This document shows, piece after piece, positions 47,133 to 58,985 of a stretch of 64,000 nt of DNA. The DNA comes from Polytrichum commune. Taxonomy: Eukaryota; Streptophyta; Polytrichopsida; Polytrichales; Polytrichaceae. The notes below the pieces were generated by a model, which ran no database searches, was not told the origin of the DNA, and was given only the letters and a program-made list of their open reading frames with translations. The position numbers and the translations under genes were made by a program. Every line of letters begins with the position of its first letter. Within the stretch, counting starts at the first letter, position 1. The stretch spans positions 39,261,554 through 39,325,553 of the forward strand of contig OX485803.1 in assembly GCA_950295325.1 (NCBI GenBank), written 5' to 3'.

Positions 47133-47336
47133 TCAATAGCCTCTAAGAATCTCAGCCTGCCACCACAAGCGTTCAATTGCTTGCAACTCTGCACTCACCC
47201 CGTTCACTTCGCTTTCCAGCAAGTCCATCGAATCTTTGATGCGGTGAAAACCACTCTCAGGGTGATGCTCTGCAACTTCAAAAGCTTGATTAAGCTTGGC
47301 GACCTCTTCAGCCGCACTACACACGAAAGAGGACAA
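47133..47336 (-). CDS. Unrecognised short frame, possible last exon of a convergent gene
   Basis: On the minus strand this frame reads from a possible splice acceptor (GTGTAG then TGCGGCTGAAGAGG, near 47315) to a TGA at 47133-47135. It gives about 60 residues rich in Glu, Ala and Leu (AAEEVAKLNQAFEVAEHH, later ESEVNGVSAELQAIERLWW). The residue pattern looks like an amphipathic helix or coiled coil rather than random translation. It faces the IDD gene tail to tail. I do not recognise the family and found no upstream exon in 47.34-47.6 kb. It could be an exon whose partners lie beyond this stretch, a gene fragment, or chance. Confidence 0.3.
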   Translation of the reverse strand: MSSFVCSAAEEVAKLNQAFEVAEHHPESGFHRIKDSMDLLESEVNGVSAELQAIERLWWQAEILRGY

Positions 47337-47339
47337 GCA

Positions 47340-50300
47340 GGAGGTTCCTGACTTCAGTTTCCAGCCAGGTCTAGCCAGGGTGATAAGTACACACAGATAG
47401 AGTAAAAATCTGTTGTGCCGTTGTGAATGTTGCCATTTGTTCTCTTATGAAATTGTGGTTCTGACATACACTACTCTCGCAAGGAATCTTTTGGAGAGGG
47501 AGGGGGGGTCACTGGTGTTAAAAGAGCTGTCTGGATGGGACCTCCCCTTATCTTGCACCCCTGTCCTGTAGTAGGATGCCATTGCCAGGCTTACAAGGCT
47601 AGCTAGCTAGGAGTAGCAATATTGTCGCCTCACACATTATTGCAGCAAGTACTGCATGGACTTATCTCACCATGCCTGGAAATTCAATTCAATGTCCTTG
47701 CAGATGTACTCAAGGACTGGGGAGCACACCACAGCACCTAGTAAGGAGGTGAACTATTATGCTAAATGTTCCTGTCAAAAATGTGATCAAAGAAGGACAA
47801 GGTATCTCTCACATGGTATGACAAGTACACTCGCTCACATTGCCAAAATGAATAAATCACGAGATTTTTATTTTTATTTCCTTCCCTTTTTTACCCTTTG
47901 CTGCTGCCCACCATCTCCTATTGACATGCCCGTACACCAGATGCCCATGTTCACACTTGGGTATGGGCATCCGTGAAGATCCGGGAACGTTTAATGGAGA
48001 GGGTCCACAAGGGCATATATACCTGTAGTAGGGGAACGGGCAGCGTCCGGGCAGGGGAGACAGAAATCATACCAAAAAAGGATGCACCAAAATCAGTGCT
48101 TTTCATTGGCGTGAATAATAAGAGGCCGGGCCGGGGTCGTATATTGTTCATTTGTGTGATATTAAACACCAGGAGAAATCGTGTCTGCTGCCTATGTATA
48201 TGTGTCCTTCTTAATTCAACAAAACACCATCACCACTTCGTTAGCCTTAGTTAATTAGTTTCAAAGCTCAAGCTCTCCTTGCGACAATGGAGTGAAAATG
48301 CAATCACCATGTCAGTGGGGGCGTCGACCCCTACCTAAATAGGTTGCCTTTGCCGTTGTTGACTTGGATATTTTAGTGGAAGAGGGCTTAGGGAGGCCAC
48401 GTGTCGTGGGTATATATGGTTGTCAACCCTTTATGTGGGGTGGGGTGATGGGTTGAGGATGTCACATGTACATGTGTGGGGGTGGCAACCCCTCCTTGCA
48501 AATCACTTTGCATGTCTTAATGCTTGCCAACCACATGCATTGTGATAGGTGATGACCATGCACGCAATGTGGAAGTTGGGAAGCATTATGGTGCATGATG
48601 GGTGGAAATTTGCTTTTGGTGTCCAATGTGTTCGCAATGTTGGCAACTTTCCTTGGGTGGGTGATGTATTGGTAACCGGTTGCAACGGACAAGTTGGCGG
48701 CCACTTTGATGGTGGGAGGGTGACATTTCACAATTTGTTGGTGATGGGATGGCATTCATGTGGGGAGTTGCATTGGACTTGTAAACATGTATGTTGTGTG
48801 CGGATTCGTAAACCACATGTGGTAGGCAAATGAAATGAACATTGTTGTAATTGTTTATAAGATTTGACATAAAATAATCATTTCTTTAAACACATCTGTC
48901 ACATGTTGTCATTGCATTGATTGGACTTACATGGCAATTTTCAAAACGAGAATTGTCATGTTGAGGCTAATGTGGCTCTTTAATTCCACAACGTGGTTAT
49001 ACATAACATTTTGTTTGGTTGATTCTTGAAATATGATTGCATACTTGTGTGCTTGGGGGGGGGGGGGCATACACTGACAAGATTCGTATATTTTATACCT
49101 CGACTACTTTCATGCATGTCATGAAACAAACACTCATCGCTAAATTGGACACACACTTCGCAATTGGTTGTCAACTAAACATATACTCCACAATCGGTTA
49201 CCAACCAAGTGGTTGACAACAATTTGCATGCCAACCATGTCAACTTAGATTGGTGGCGATTGAAAGAGAGTTTTAGGGTTACAACAATCAGGGCCACTGC
49301 GAATCATGTCATGGCAGTGGAGTACCGCATCAACACACAACCATAAGTTTATCCCTAAAACGACCGGTTGCAAGGTGGTTGGGGTGGACGAGGGTGGACA
49401 AGTTTCTCCTCATAATTTTAAGGTGTAATGTCTTCCTTTTGGAATGTGGGCTATACCAAGAGGCAGGTTGGGATAGAACATAAAAGAGAAGCTTACACAC
49501 CGGGCCGTGCTTCTTATCCAATTCTTAATTTTTTTTTCTTGGTTGAGGATGACTAAGATGCTAAGATATTAAATAGCAGATTGGTGAAATTTGTTTCATA
49601 ATTTTTTTTGCTTCCAAAGATGTAAGTAACTCTTTGATCTTTTGTCTATGGCATAGTTTTGAATTGGACCTCTTACCCCAACAATGATCATAAGAAGGGG
49701 GCTGACAGTCCACACGTTTAATCTAATCACAAATACTATTGGGTCATCTTCAATGCATTTTTTCTAAAGTAATGAAATGGGTGTCCCAAGGAGAAATTTA
49801 AGCTATGGGGGAGGTGTTAGCGAACGTTGGTTATCTAGAGAAGTTCCAAGAACACTTTGGTTGTTCCACAACTTACATTTTGTGCTAATTCGTTATTGGA
49901 CAAGGGTGTGGGTGTAGTACTATAACTTGTAAGAGTGAGAATGTAAATGGTAAGATAATAATGTGAAATTGAGTCACATAAAACTTACGATTTTTTTGCA
50001 TTATTGCTATAATGAATTACTCAACTCAATTGTTGGCACCCTACATTTTCCAAGTCCGCACCCCTAATGTGCAACAAGAATACAAACCCCAACCCTCAAA
50101 ACACTACCCAAAGAATGTTAATTCTAACAGCCCAACAATTTGTAGTATGCATGACTTCTATGGAGCTTACAATGTTCTTGTTTGACCTCAGGCTTTGCAT
50201 GAGAGCAACCATTGAAAGCCTAAGAAACACCTGATCAAAACACTACTAAGATTGTGGGTCTTGGACATGACTGTTCTTGAACTAGAATCTCCACAAAATC

Positions 50301-51925
50301 TCATCTGCAAAGGTGTCAATGGATGCACTCCTGTTGATCCCCTACGATGAACATGTTATAAACGAGGTCATGACCACAACCAACTTGCTAACAATGTTGC
50401 CTTATTAGACATGTCTATGGAAATTATGTGAGACTGACATCTAGCAAGTCCCGCTTCCAAGAACTGCAAGATACCACGTCTAGTAATGTCGCTCCTTCCT
50501 CCATGTGCCTGCATCGTTTACTGGCCTATCTACTAATTACATACAGATATAACTATCACAGTAAATTTCCCCTAGTTATTGTAAAATAACTACTATGGTT
50601 ATTTTTCAAGAGTTACTGTGCATAACTATGGCAGTATATATCACCAAGTTCCCGCATTAAATATCTTGGAGTTATTGCAATAGATCACGCGTCGGTAATA
50701 CTAGCTGTTTCTGTCCCAATATTCTCACTTTTGGGTATTACAGTAGGTCCAATTATTAGTTGCTTGTCACTCTGCGATTGTTACTCCATCTGTAACTTTC
50801 ATGCTTACTATACATACTCAATGAGACTTTGTTTCAGGTCCCATAATTGTTTCAGATCACAATTGAAATAGTGAACAACATGCGCACACGTTAGTACAAA
50901 TTGCAGGAGTTGACTTCCAGTTGAAATTGAAGATTGGTTTTTCAAGTTGAAACTGGAGTTGAAGAGACATTGATCAAACTGCTGTCAACTGCAGGGGTTT
51001 AGACTATTCGTAATACAGTATAGGGTTGACCGTCTACACCGTAATTCATTCATTACATCAACTTTTAATCTGCATATATGCCCACAAGAACAAAAGTGGG
51101 TTCAAGCTCTGGTAGTCCTAATTACTGTCTCCATAATTAATCCACCTTTGCTACATTGCTTTGGAATTTGACATGTACTATATATTCCAAGACTCTATGA
51201 TTGAGTACACAACAACATGGAAATTCTTGCTCAAATATACAACAACGTTATGCAATTGTTGTAGTATTACCAATATTTCTACCCTAAAGAGCATCAACCT
51301 ATCAACATGCCTTTATATGCATTGGTAGTAAGGAGCATGGAGCCATCAACGAGCCTCAAGAAGCTAATCAAGCCTCAACACCTAAAGCTTTCAACATGAC
51401 TTAACAAACAATTTTCACCCATGGCTTTATGAAGCAGCGTACACTTGGATTCATAAATTACATTTTCAAAAATTAAAGAGATTTAATTTATAGAGATTTA
51501 ATTTATAAAAAAAGACTGGATTGTATTTTCAAGAAAATTAAAATATTCTTCATTTAGTTTTGAACACCATTAGGAGGACATATGCATCCAATTCAGAAAT
51601 CAACAAACATGCATTTATGATAACCATAACTAAATAAGGAGAGGTCTGATTTTCAATATGGTTGTTGCACATGTTTCATCGTAGATTTAGTATGACAACA
51701 CAAGTTTTGTTGTGTAAATGTAATACAGTAGAAGTTAGAGAACATGAAAAACAAACCAAATGGCACCCACATACCTTGGATCGAAAAAATATCCTGTCTG
51801 AAGAACTCCCCGATATGAAGGAACCCTAAACCTGAAATGGAGTCCCGGGTGACAGGGTTCGGTCACTTGGCTGATCATGGAGTTAATCAAATGCCATGAG
51901 GCAATTATCTTATAGGATGACATGT
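47340..51925. other. Intergenic stretch with no recognised gene
   Basis: No long frames and no recognisable family. A segment at 48420-48840 has several overlapping short frames and an inverted motif pair (GCCAACCACATGC near 48527 and CCACATGTGGTAGGC near 48813), suggesting a degraded foldback repeat. A poly-G run lies at about 49056-49068. The rest is AT-rich single-copy-looking sequence. Confidence 0.4.
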
Positions 51926-52447
51926 TCTCCCTCTTTAATATGACACGTTTGGGAAACACAAAAAAGTCGTAACCAGTTGGCCGCTTTGTTTCGCCGAGGT
52001 GGCACTACACGATTGGCTCTGAGCACACAGGTTTACAGACGATAACCTCGACATCCCAGCCGGTTATGATCTAAATCGGATATAGACAGATTACATAATC
52101 ACTTAAAGCCGGTTATAAGCAATTTGAAACAAATATGAGAACTATTCCGACACGTGGCATTTTAAGGATGCTCAAATTTCAACAGGTGATCCACTGTTTA
52201 GGTCACCTGCGCGGCTCAACAAAGCGGCCAACCGGTTACGTCTGGTAATCGTTTTATTGGAACCGGTCATCAGTGTAGAACAGGTTCTGTCCAGCTGGCT
52301 CGCCCTCGCGGGCTCGCCACCTTGACAGAATCGGTTCTGCACCGATAACCTTTCCAATAAAACGATTACCTAATACGTATTATCGAGGTGTCGTCTTCTC
52401 ATTAATATGACCAATGGCAGTAAGTTGTCGTATTATTGAGGGAATAC
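51926..52447. mobile_element. Composite foldback region with Tigger-like ends
   Basis: The left end TTCTCCCTCTTTAATATGAC matches the inner right end of Tigger B elements; the right end GTCGTATTATTGAGGGAATA is a plausible inverse. Inside are two further inverted pairs: CGTAACCAGTTGGCCGCTTT (51969) against AAAGCGGCCAACCGGTTACG (52222), and TAATCGTTTTATTGG (52245) against CCAATAAAACGATTA (52355). This looks like nested or joined MITEs. Boundaries are approximate. Confidence 0.5.
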
Positions 52448-52611
52448 GAAAATAGATAGAAACTCCAACCCCTTTCAAGCAAGGGGCCGACGTGAATAAA
52501 GTGTCCGTTCGTAATGCCAATGACCCGATGCCCACTGGACAAGGGGACATTGGGACAAATACTACTCTCCCCTTTCGAGGATGGACACTATAGTGACACA
52601 CTATACAAGTT

Positions 52612-52806
52612 CCTAGCTAGCCACTAGTGCCTTGAAGATACCGGACATGATATCCCCCCAAAGGGCTTTGAGGTACCCATACAACAAGGTCCAAGGACCT
52701 CCCATCATAGTTGAGTGGACCAAGGTGGTGAGCACCACGCCGGCATGGGGAATAGAACCCACAACCTCCTCATTGGGGGCCATGAGCCCTAACCACCAAG
52801 CCAAGG
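52612..52806 (-). mobile_element. tRNA-derived SINE candidate
   Basis: On the minus strand the head reads CGCCTTGGCTTGGTGGTTAG, containing an A-box-like TGGCTTGGTGG, and about 45 bp later GGTTCTATTCCC, one mismatch from a B box. The tRNA-unrelated body follows (CACCTTGGTCCACTCAACTA, ATATCATGTCCGGTATCTTC). SINE heads of this form are common in plants. No second copy in the window and no clear poly-A or duplication, so the call rests on the box spacing. Confidence 0.55.
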
Positions 52807-53296
52807 CGAATACGAAAACATAAGTAATATGAGCTTAAAAATATATACAACGAGTTTAAGCAACATAGATGGTATGAAATAATAATTTATAACTCCAAAC
52901 AAATACAAATATTCTCAAGAACTCTTGAAATCGGAGTCCAAAGATCTTTGGTGTTGCCTACCCAAGTTAGTAATTGTCATCTTATCTAAATTCCCTACTA
53001 ACTTTTGAAAACTAATAATCTCATTAACATCAAAATATGAAGAGCTCTCTAATAAGAAACTAAACAACAATGATGCATGATGTTTAGCATCAAGATACTG
53101 GTGATACTATATCACCCGTGTACAAGGCAACATACTAGGCAGGAGGCCACTTTAACCCTAACCATGTCCATTCTACACTAGTAACCCTGATTATCAGTAA
53201 GTTCCCAATGATAAGTGATGTTCCCAAGTAGTTCCCAAGTGGAAATGGATGTATTTTAAATGTACTTAACATAGATGAAAAGAATTTTAGCATTAA

Positions 53297-53373
53297 CTAC
53301 CTCTTTAGTATGACAAAACATAGATTCCAAATGTCGCATTATCGAGTGTCGTAGTCGTATAAAAGAGGGAGTC
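53297..53373. mobile_element. Very short MITE, Tigger-type ends
   Basis: CTACCTCTTTAGTATGAC at the left and the inverse GTCGTATAAAAGAGGGAG at the right enclose about 40 bp. The ends resemble those of Tigger B elements. Low information content; could be a truncated relic. Confidence 0.4.
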
Positions 53374-53524
53374 TTGAACTAAAAAGTTTGGTCTCACAAA
53401 AATGTGTCGTAATATCAAGGGTGCCATATAACGATTGTAGTATTAACAAGGTTAGACTGCACACTTCCAGGTGAACTCCAAAGGGAAGTTATGGTGATCT
53501 GCATGACAAATGGGCCCTATGCAC

Positions 53525-53867
53525 GGATAACATTACCCAACCCAATACTCTTAACTCCGGCGCGGAGTTCGATGCGGCTCCGGGGAGGTTCGGATGCCAG
53601 CTCCAGTGGGTTTGGGTGGGTTGGGGCAAAAATTGCCCCCTATTTTTTTGATTGGGTGGGGCCTTACTTGATCTCATAAAGGGCCTCCTAGAGTAATTTG
53701 GGGCCGTAGAACCCAAATTTAGCAAAAAAAAACCAAAAAAAGTCATCAAGGGGCCAAAACGGGGAGGGCCAGAAAAATGGACCCACCGGAGCTGGCATCC
53801 GAACCTCCCCGGAGCCGCATCGAACTCCGCGCCGGAGTTAAGAGTATTGGGTTGGGTAATGTTAGGG
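53525..53867. mobile_element. GC-rich foldback (Mutator-like) MITE with 9-bp duplication
   Basis: Arms of about 85 bp are nearly perfect inverses: TAACATTACCCAACCCAATA, CTCTTAACTCCGGCGCGGAG, TTCGATGCGGCTCCGGGGAG and GTTCGGATGCCAGCTCC. The direct repeat CCTATGCAC occurs at 53516-53524 and 53868-53876, a 9-bp duplication. The outermost three bases of the arms do not pair. Much richer in GC than its surroundings. The open minus-strand frame across it is a consequence of the foldback, not a gene. Confidence 0.82.
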
Positions 53868-54299
53868 CCTATGCACCAATACGACATCATATAGATAAAT
53901 TGGGAGGAATAAAACCAAGCAGATGTTGAGGACGGAGGAATATTGCGCTACAATTTCATGTCCTTGTTCTTGTCAGTAGATTAAAAACACACATATTTTA
54001 AATTTGGTTTTTTGAGATGATTGAAACAAGTTTATTCTAATGTCGAAACCATACAAGGTCTCTAGGGGTCCAATCACAAGAGCGCAACGGATTCTCTTGG
54101 GTGCACCCAGTGGAACCAAAACAAACCAGCACATGTATAATGTCTAAGTATGGTTAACTAAGTCCAAATTAGGCGCCTAACATTCCATTGCATAGGTATG
54201 GTATTGTCTCTATGGTAGAGAAGTTCATTCCCTTCCCAAACTCTGTCCTATTTGTTGTTATGGTATTGTCTATGTGGTAGAGAAGTTCATTCCCTCCCC

Positions 54300-56800
54300 A
54301 AACTTTGTCCTATTTGTTGATCATGTCATCATAAATGGTAGTTCTATCTGCCTCTTTCCGTGCCATACCCAATGTAGTTCCAACGTATTCAAGTAAGTTT
54401 TGCCAAATGATTTGTTGTGCCTTCTTTGCATCTCACCTGGTGTTAGTGAAGGTAAGGTCATTCATGTCCATCCAAATGGTCCATAAGGTATTGCCTCTCA
54501 ATATTAGCCAAACATTGGGAGTTTTATTAAATGAGGTGGGAATTTTCTTGCCAAAGATCCCGTGTTGCCAATGAAGAGGTCTCCGCGGTCCCTTTTTGTC
54601 TAGGTTTTGCTTTCATGGTGTTGATGACACCAATGGAGAAGTCTCATGCTCTCCTTGCAATCCGAGAATCCGAGAGTCTATGTGTAATGTTTACTGCAAC
54701 ACCAACCATGCACATGTGACACTGGTCATCAATATCTATAATAAATCTTGTTCTTCAAGCATTATTTGTAATCGCTTTATGCCAAATTGACCAAATAAAG
54801 GCTCCTTCCTCCTTGCTCCGCATTATGTCCCACACATTACCCCATTTCAAAATTGCTCTTAGGGTAAGAATGTCATGCCACTTAGTGTTGATTAACTTAG
54901 GTGGTGAGTGTTTTGAGTGTAGAAGGTTTCCCCCAACACATTGTATAAATTAAGAACTTCTCTCATCATTTCCACTTAAGTTGGGCGGGATGAGTGTCAA
55001 GAAAATCCCTTCTCCCAACGAAGATATCCATAATAGGCTTTATTTCTCCTTTACTGATGGTGCAAACTCTCACAAGTCAAAACCATCTAGCCTTGACAGT
55101 GTTTCAATCTCCTTGGGTGAGTCCATCATCACGATGCAAGTATTGATTGTCACTTTAAAACACTTAAGGGTTGGAGAGGACAGGGGGCCCATGGCATTCA
55201 TCAAGCATTGGTCTAAAGAATATGTTGCTTTGGAACATTAATGTTGGAAGAACCTCTTGTTCATTAGTATCAAAACATCCTACCCAATCCCAATAAATAT
55301 TTGACAGTTGCATTGTTGAACTAAGATTTTCCATTGGTTGGGATAGGGATTTGACATGGATTCATGTACCCTGAGCTCCTTTTGATCAAGTTTAGATAAT
55401 CTAACAATTTCTCTAGCCGCTAGTAATTGATTGTCTCAAAGTCCCACATGTTTTGTATATAATTGAACCCATTCTATTGAGGTGGGCCACTATGTTTCTA
55501 GAGATTCCAAACCCAATCCCTTGAATGTCATGATTCCACCATATGTGTGTGTTTGGTACTTGATACTTATCTTGGAGTGGAGTGATTGTCACATGTTCTA
55601 ACATATTCTTCCAGGGTTCTCCAATTATTTTCCAGACGTTTGATCTATGTGCATGTACGTGGTAAGTCAAAAACATCCATTCGATCCCAATGTTCCATTT
55701 TTTTTTCCTTCCTATCAGGACGTGCATTTTACAGTTCGAAATGGATAAGAAATAGTAGGTTTGACTTGCCACCTTCAAATACCTTAATCACCCACTTTTA
55801 CCAGGAGGCTCTTTGTAGTTGGTTATGGAACAATAAGGCTAAGGCCACCGTTCTTCAATTTGGCACAATAGTCAATTCACACAACCCCAACTTGGACATG
55901 TCCAAGTTGACCTCCCCAAAGATAGTGTCTAAGCAATCCTTTGATATTTTTAATCGCTTTCCATGTCCCTACCCAAATAGTAACAAAAACCCCAAAGGGT
56001 GGAGGCGAGAACTTGATTGACAATAAGCATGCGACTCACTCAAGAAAGATGCCTTGATCCCCAATGTGTGACTTTCTTCCAAATTTTTGTCAAATAGGGA
56101 ATTATCAACATCTTGTACCTCAAGTGAAAGCCCAAACGTTGTTTCTAGAAGCTTGGACAATGCTCCTTCTTGTGCCCATTTCCATAGATATGGGTCAAAC
56201 CATGTAGGTTTAGCATTGATGTTGCTTTGCCAATACATGGCTAATGTACTAGAATTGATCTCAAGGCCTTATGCGGAACTAAACCTATTAAGTATACTAA
56301 CTAAGTTCCTCACTCCTTCCAGTTTCCTTCAATGATGAAGGAGGTATCATCTGCATATTGGATGATGACCTGCTGTTGAGAGTTCCATGCAATTTTGAGC
56401 CCCCTAATCTCCCATTTGGCCATTGCTTGCTTAATCATGTGGTTAAGTACTTTCTCTACCAATTAAAAAGAGATAGGGTGCTAATGAACACCTTCTCTTG
56501 GATGTCAAAACTTTTGGAAGTTTGTGCATTGAGATACATGACTGCACTAGCCTCTTGGAATAATGGTTTGGTCAATTCAATACACCTAGAGTGAATCCCA
56601 ATGACCCTCATTGCTTGAAACATGAAGTCCCAAGCCACCATGTCATAGGCCTTGGTGAAACCAAGTTTCATATATAGAACTTCTTGGTCGCTCTGTCTTG
56701 CCCATGCGAGCATCTCATGAGTAAGAAGCACATTTTCCAAAATGTACCGAAGTATAAAAATTGATGTCTAGTGTGTACTAATTACCTCCATGACCAGTGG
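54300..56800 (-). pseudogene. LINE (non-LTR retrotransposon) reverse transcriptase relic
   Basis: Minus strand, read from high to low coordinates: ENVLLTHEMLAWARQSDQEV then KLGFTKAYDMVAWDFMFQAM (about 56740-56600; FTKAYD is the reverse transcriptase motif A region, with Gly where Asp is usual before FTKAYD), QQVIIQYADD (YADD at 56346-56357, motif C with both catalytic Asp), then YWQSNINAKPTWFDPYLWKW-like and LSLEVQDVDNSLFD segments (56238-55969), and a C-terminal part with WWNHDIQGIGFGISRN (about 55540). Frames are broken many times. No endonuclease or ORF1 is recognised next to it. Family placement (plant L1-type) is inferred. Confidence 0.78.
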
Positions 56801-58148
56801 TTATAACTTCATTACTAATGCTTTAGTGTATATTTCTTCAAATAGCGTTAAGCAAAGTTATTGGCCTCTGGTTATCTATCTCAAGCATCTCGACATGTTT
56901 GAATAAAAGAGTACTCAATCCCTTGGTCATGACCAATGTGAATTTTCCTATTTAAAACATAAATGGTATCTGACATATATGTGCATTAAAGTCCATAATT
57001 CGAGTCGACAGAAAGAAAGAAAAAATGACATCAATGTTTTTACATTGACATGCGATGTCCATTGACCACCTCCTACCCATGGGCAAGTGGTCATGGGGGC
57101 ACAAAGGGTTCAGTGCTTATTTTCATAAGTGGACCATAGTTGGAGTCAAATACAATAAATGATTCAACAAATTTTAAGAGCATTGCATTATTGGATATTG
57201 GGTACCATTTTGATAGCAGTGAGGAGCAATCAATGACAATGTGGACATAATGGCTATCCTCTCAAAGAAGTCCATAAATTGTGTGGAGACTTTGACACAA
57301 TGGTCATCTTTTTCATTTGGAAGTGTGTTCCACACTCCCACAATCCTAGTAGTGACATGAGAAATATATTTTGATCATCAATGGCTAGTATGAATTTTTT
57401 TATTTTTTCCCCTTGACATAAGATAATGTATACAATACGATTTCAAACACATAAGTACATAAAATATGATGTATGGACTTGGTGAAACATGTATAAATTA
57501 TGTATATAAGCATATTGAGACCCGTGCCCTTTAGTGTAGAAGTTATTGTTGACCCTCCCATGGTCAACAATAACATGAAAACATGTTATAAGGTAGATGT
57601 GTGGTATTTGGATATGTTTCCCTCTACACCCACTTCCTGTAGGATATGAAACACACAAATTAGTTTGAGATGGTTATCAAATCCAAGTCATGGATGTAGT
57701 CATTTGTCTCATAATTCCTCAAAGCTTATATGGATATCTTCTTCATCATCAAAGTGAAGATTTGCATACTCATTAAGTGGTCATAACCCCCCCCCCCTCC
57801 ATCATTGAGCCTAGAATGGTGAGCGTATTTTGAACACATAGTTCAATCTCTTTTAAACACATTTTTTTTGGGTGTTCGTTGTTAGATCCACACCTAACCA
57901 CATAATGCTCAAATATAGGTCCAGCTTATTGCAATGTTGGATTTAGGTATGTCTACCATCAAACAAACATGAATTTTTTTAGCTAAATAACTTGACCAAA
58001 TCCTTTTGCTGAGTTCAATGGGCTCAAATTAAGCAAAAAATAATTCTTGTATAATTCTTTGGAAATGTTCATAGGTTACCAATTCCGAAATCTAATAGGT
58101 TCATTTTAGAGCATTCCCCAATGCCATGTGTGGGTGCTATGGGTCAAC
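56801..58148. other. AT-rich stretch with no recognised gene
   Basis: It may include the decayed 5' part of the LINE relic (56.8-57.0 kb). A poly-C run lies at about 57788-57797. Nothing else supported. Confidence 0.4.
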
Positions 58149-58716
58149 TACGTTAGATAGTCCTATTAATGTGGGTTAACATTTGGAGTTACATGTTGCT
58201 ATCACTTTTTACCAAGATAAGACAAACAACTACACTACATATGGTATGTAGTGTCACCAATTCTATTTTTCTTGCTCGATACTAATTATAAACTACGGTA
58301 TAGTGTCACCAACATTGAATGTTAACCCAACATTATTTGTCATTCCTTGTAGATTTTTTGGGTGATTTAAGATTTACAGTGTTGCAATTACTGTCACTCA
58401 CCAAGTGATTTTTCATCCAATTTTTAATCATCCATGATAATACTTCATCACAAGTAGTTGACAGGAGAAGGTAGGGTTTTAGGCAATGGATGAACTCATC
58501 CATCATCTATGACAATATTTATTCACGTATTCATAAGTGTCATCCAAAAAGTTACCACAGTGACATAAAATACCATATGACACTAAATACCATATTTAGT
58601 GTGGATGTGTGTCAAGGAACATGAAAAATGGCTCACTTAATAAAGAAAAAACAACCAAAGCTATAGCATTGTGTAACTCGAAGTGATATCCCACATTAAT
58701 AAGACTATTTAGTGTA
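58149..58716. mobile_element. MITE family 2 copy, split by a family 1 MITE
   Basis: The left part TACGTTAGATAGTCCTATTA then ATGTGGGTTAACATTTGGAG, and the right part, read inward, TACACTAAATAGTCTTATTA then ATGTGGGATATCACTTCGAG, are clear inverted repeats, continuing GTTACA(T/C)(G/A)... ATGCTATA. They are separated by the complete family 1 MITE at 58233-58601. Family 2 copies also lie at 62179-62400 and 62576-62792. Confidence 0.8.
58233..58601. mobile_element. MITE family 1, copy 4 (nested, reverse orientation)
   Basis: The left terminal hairpin is ACACTACATAT / GTATGTAGTGT; the right is ACACTAAATAC / ATATTTAGTGT. The interior is the reverse of 544-916 (CAATGGATGAACTCATCC, GTCACTCACCAAGTGATTTT). 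The left flank is TA. It sits inside a family 2 MITE. Confidence 0.8.
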
Positions 58717-58837
58717 CCTCACATGTTGGTAGGCACAACCAATTTTGAGTACTGAGAATCTCTTAGGCTCATAGCATTGTTAACTTGTGAGCAGTTGGCA
58801 CATTAGTCTTACATTATTTTCCACCACATAATTCCCG

Positions 58838-58985
58838 CTGTGAAATCTTGTCTTTACTTGACGGAAAAAAACTAGCTAGGTAGGTAGGAATTCAAGAGCC
58901 CATCCACTGCAAGGTAGGCAGTGAATCCCACCCTGTACCAAGAGGATTCTTGAACAGGGTAGGACCAACATGCTCAAATTCATGT
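58838..58985 (+). mobile_element. SINE-like repeat, copy 2 (body only)
   Basis: GTGAAATCTTGTCTTTACTT then GACGGAAAAAAACTAGCTAG, CATCCACTGCAAGGTAGGCA and GAACAGGGTAGGACCA match the minus strand of 18838-18980. The tRNA-like head is diverged beyond recognition. Confidence 0.55.

Noticed and set aside
53489-53890. 133-codon minus-strand frame
   Set aside because: It spans a foldback element, and its two ends code related peptides because the arms are inverse copies.
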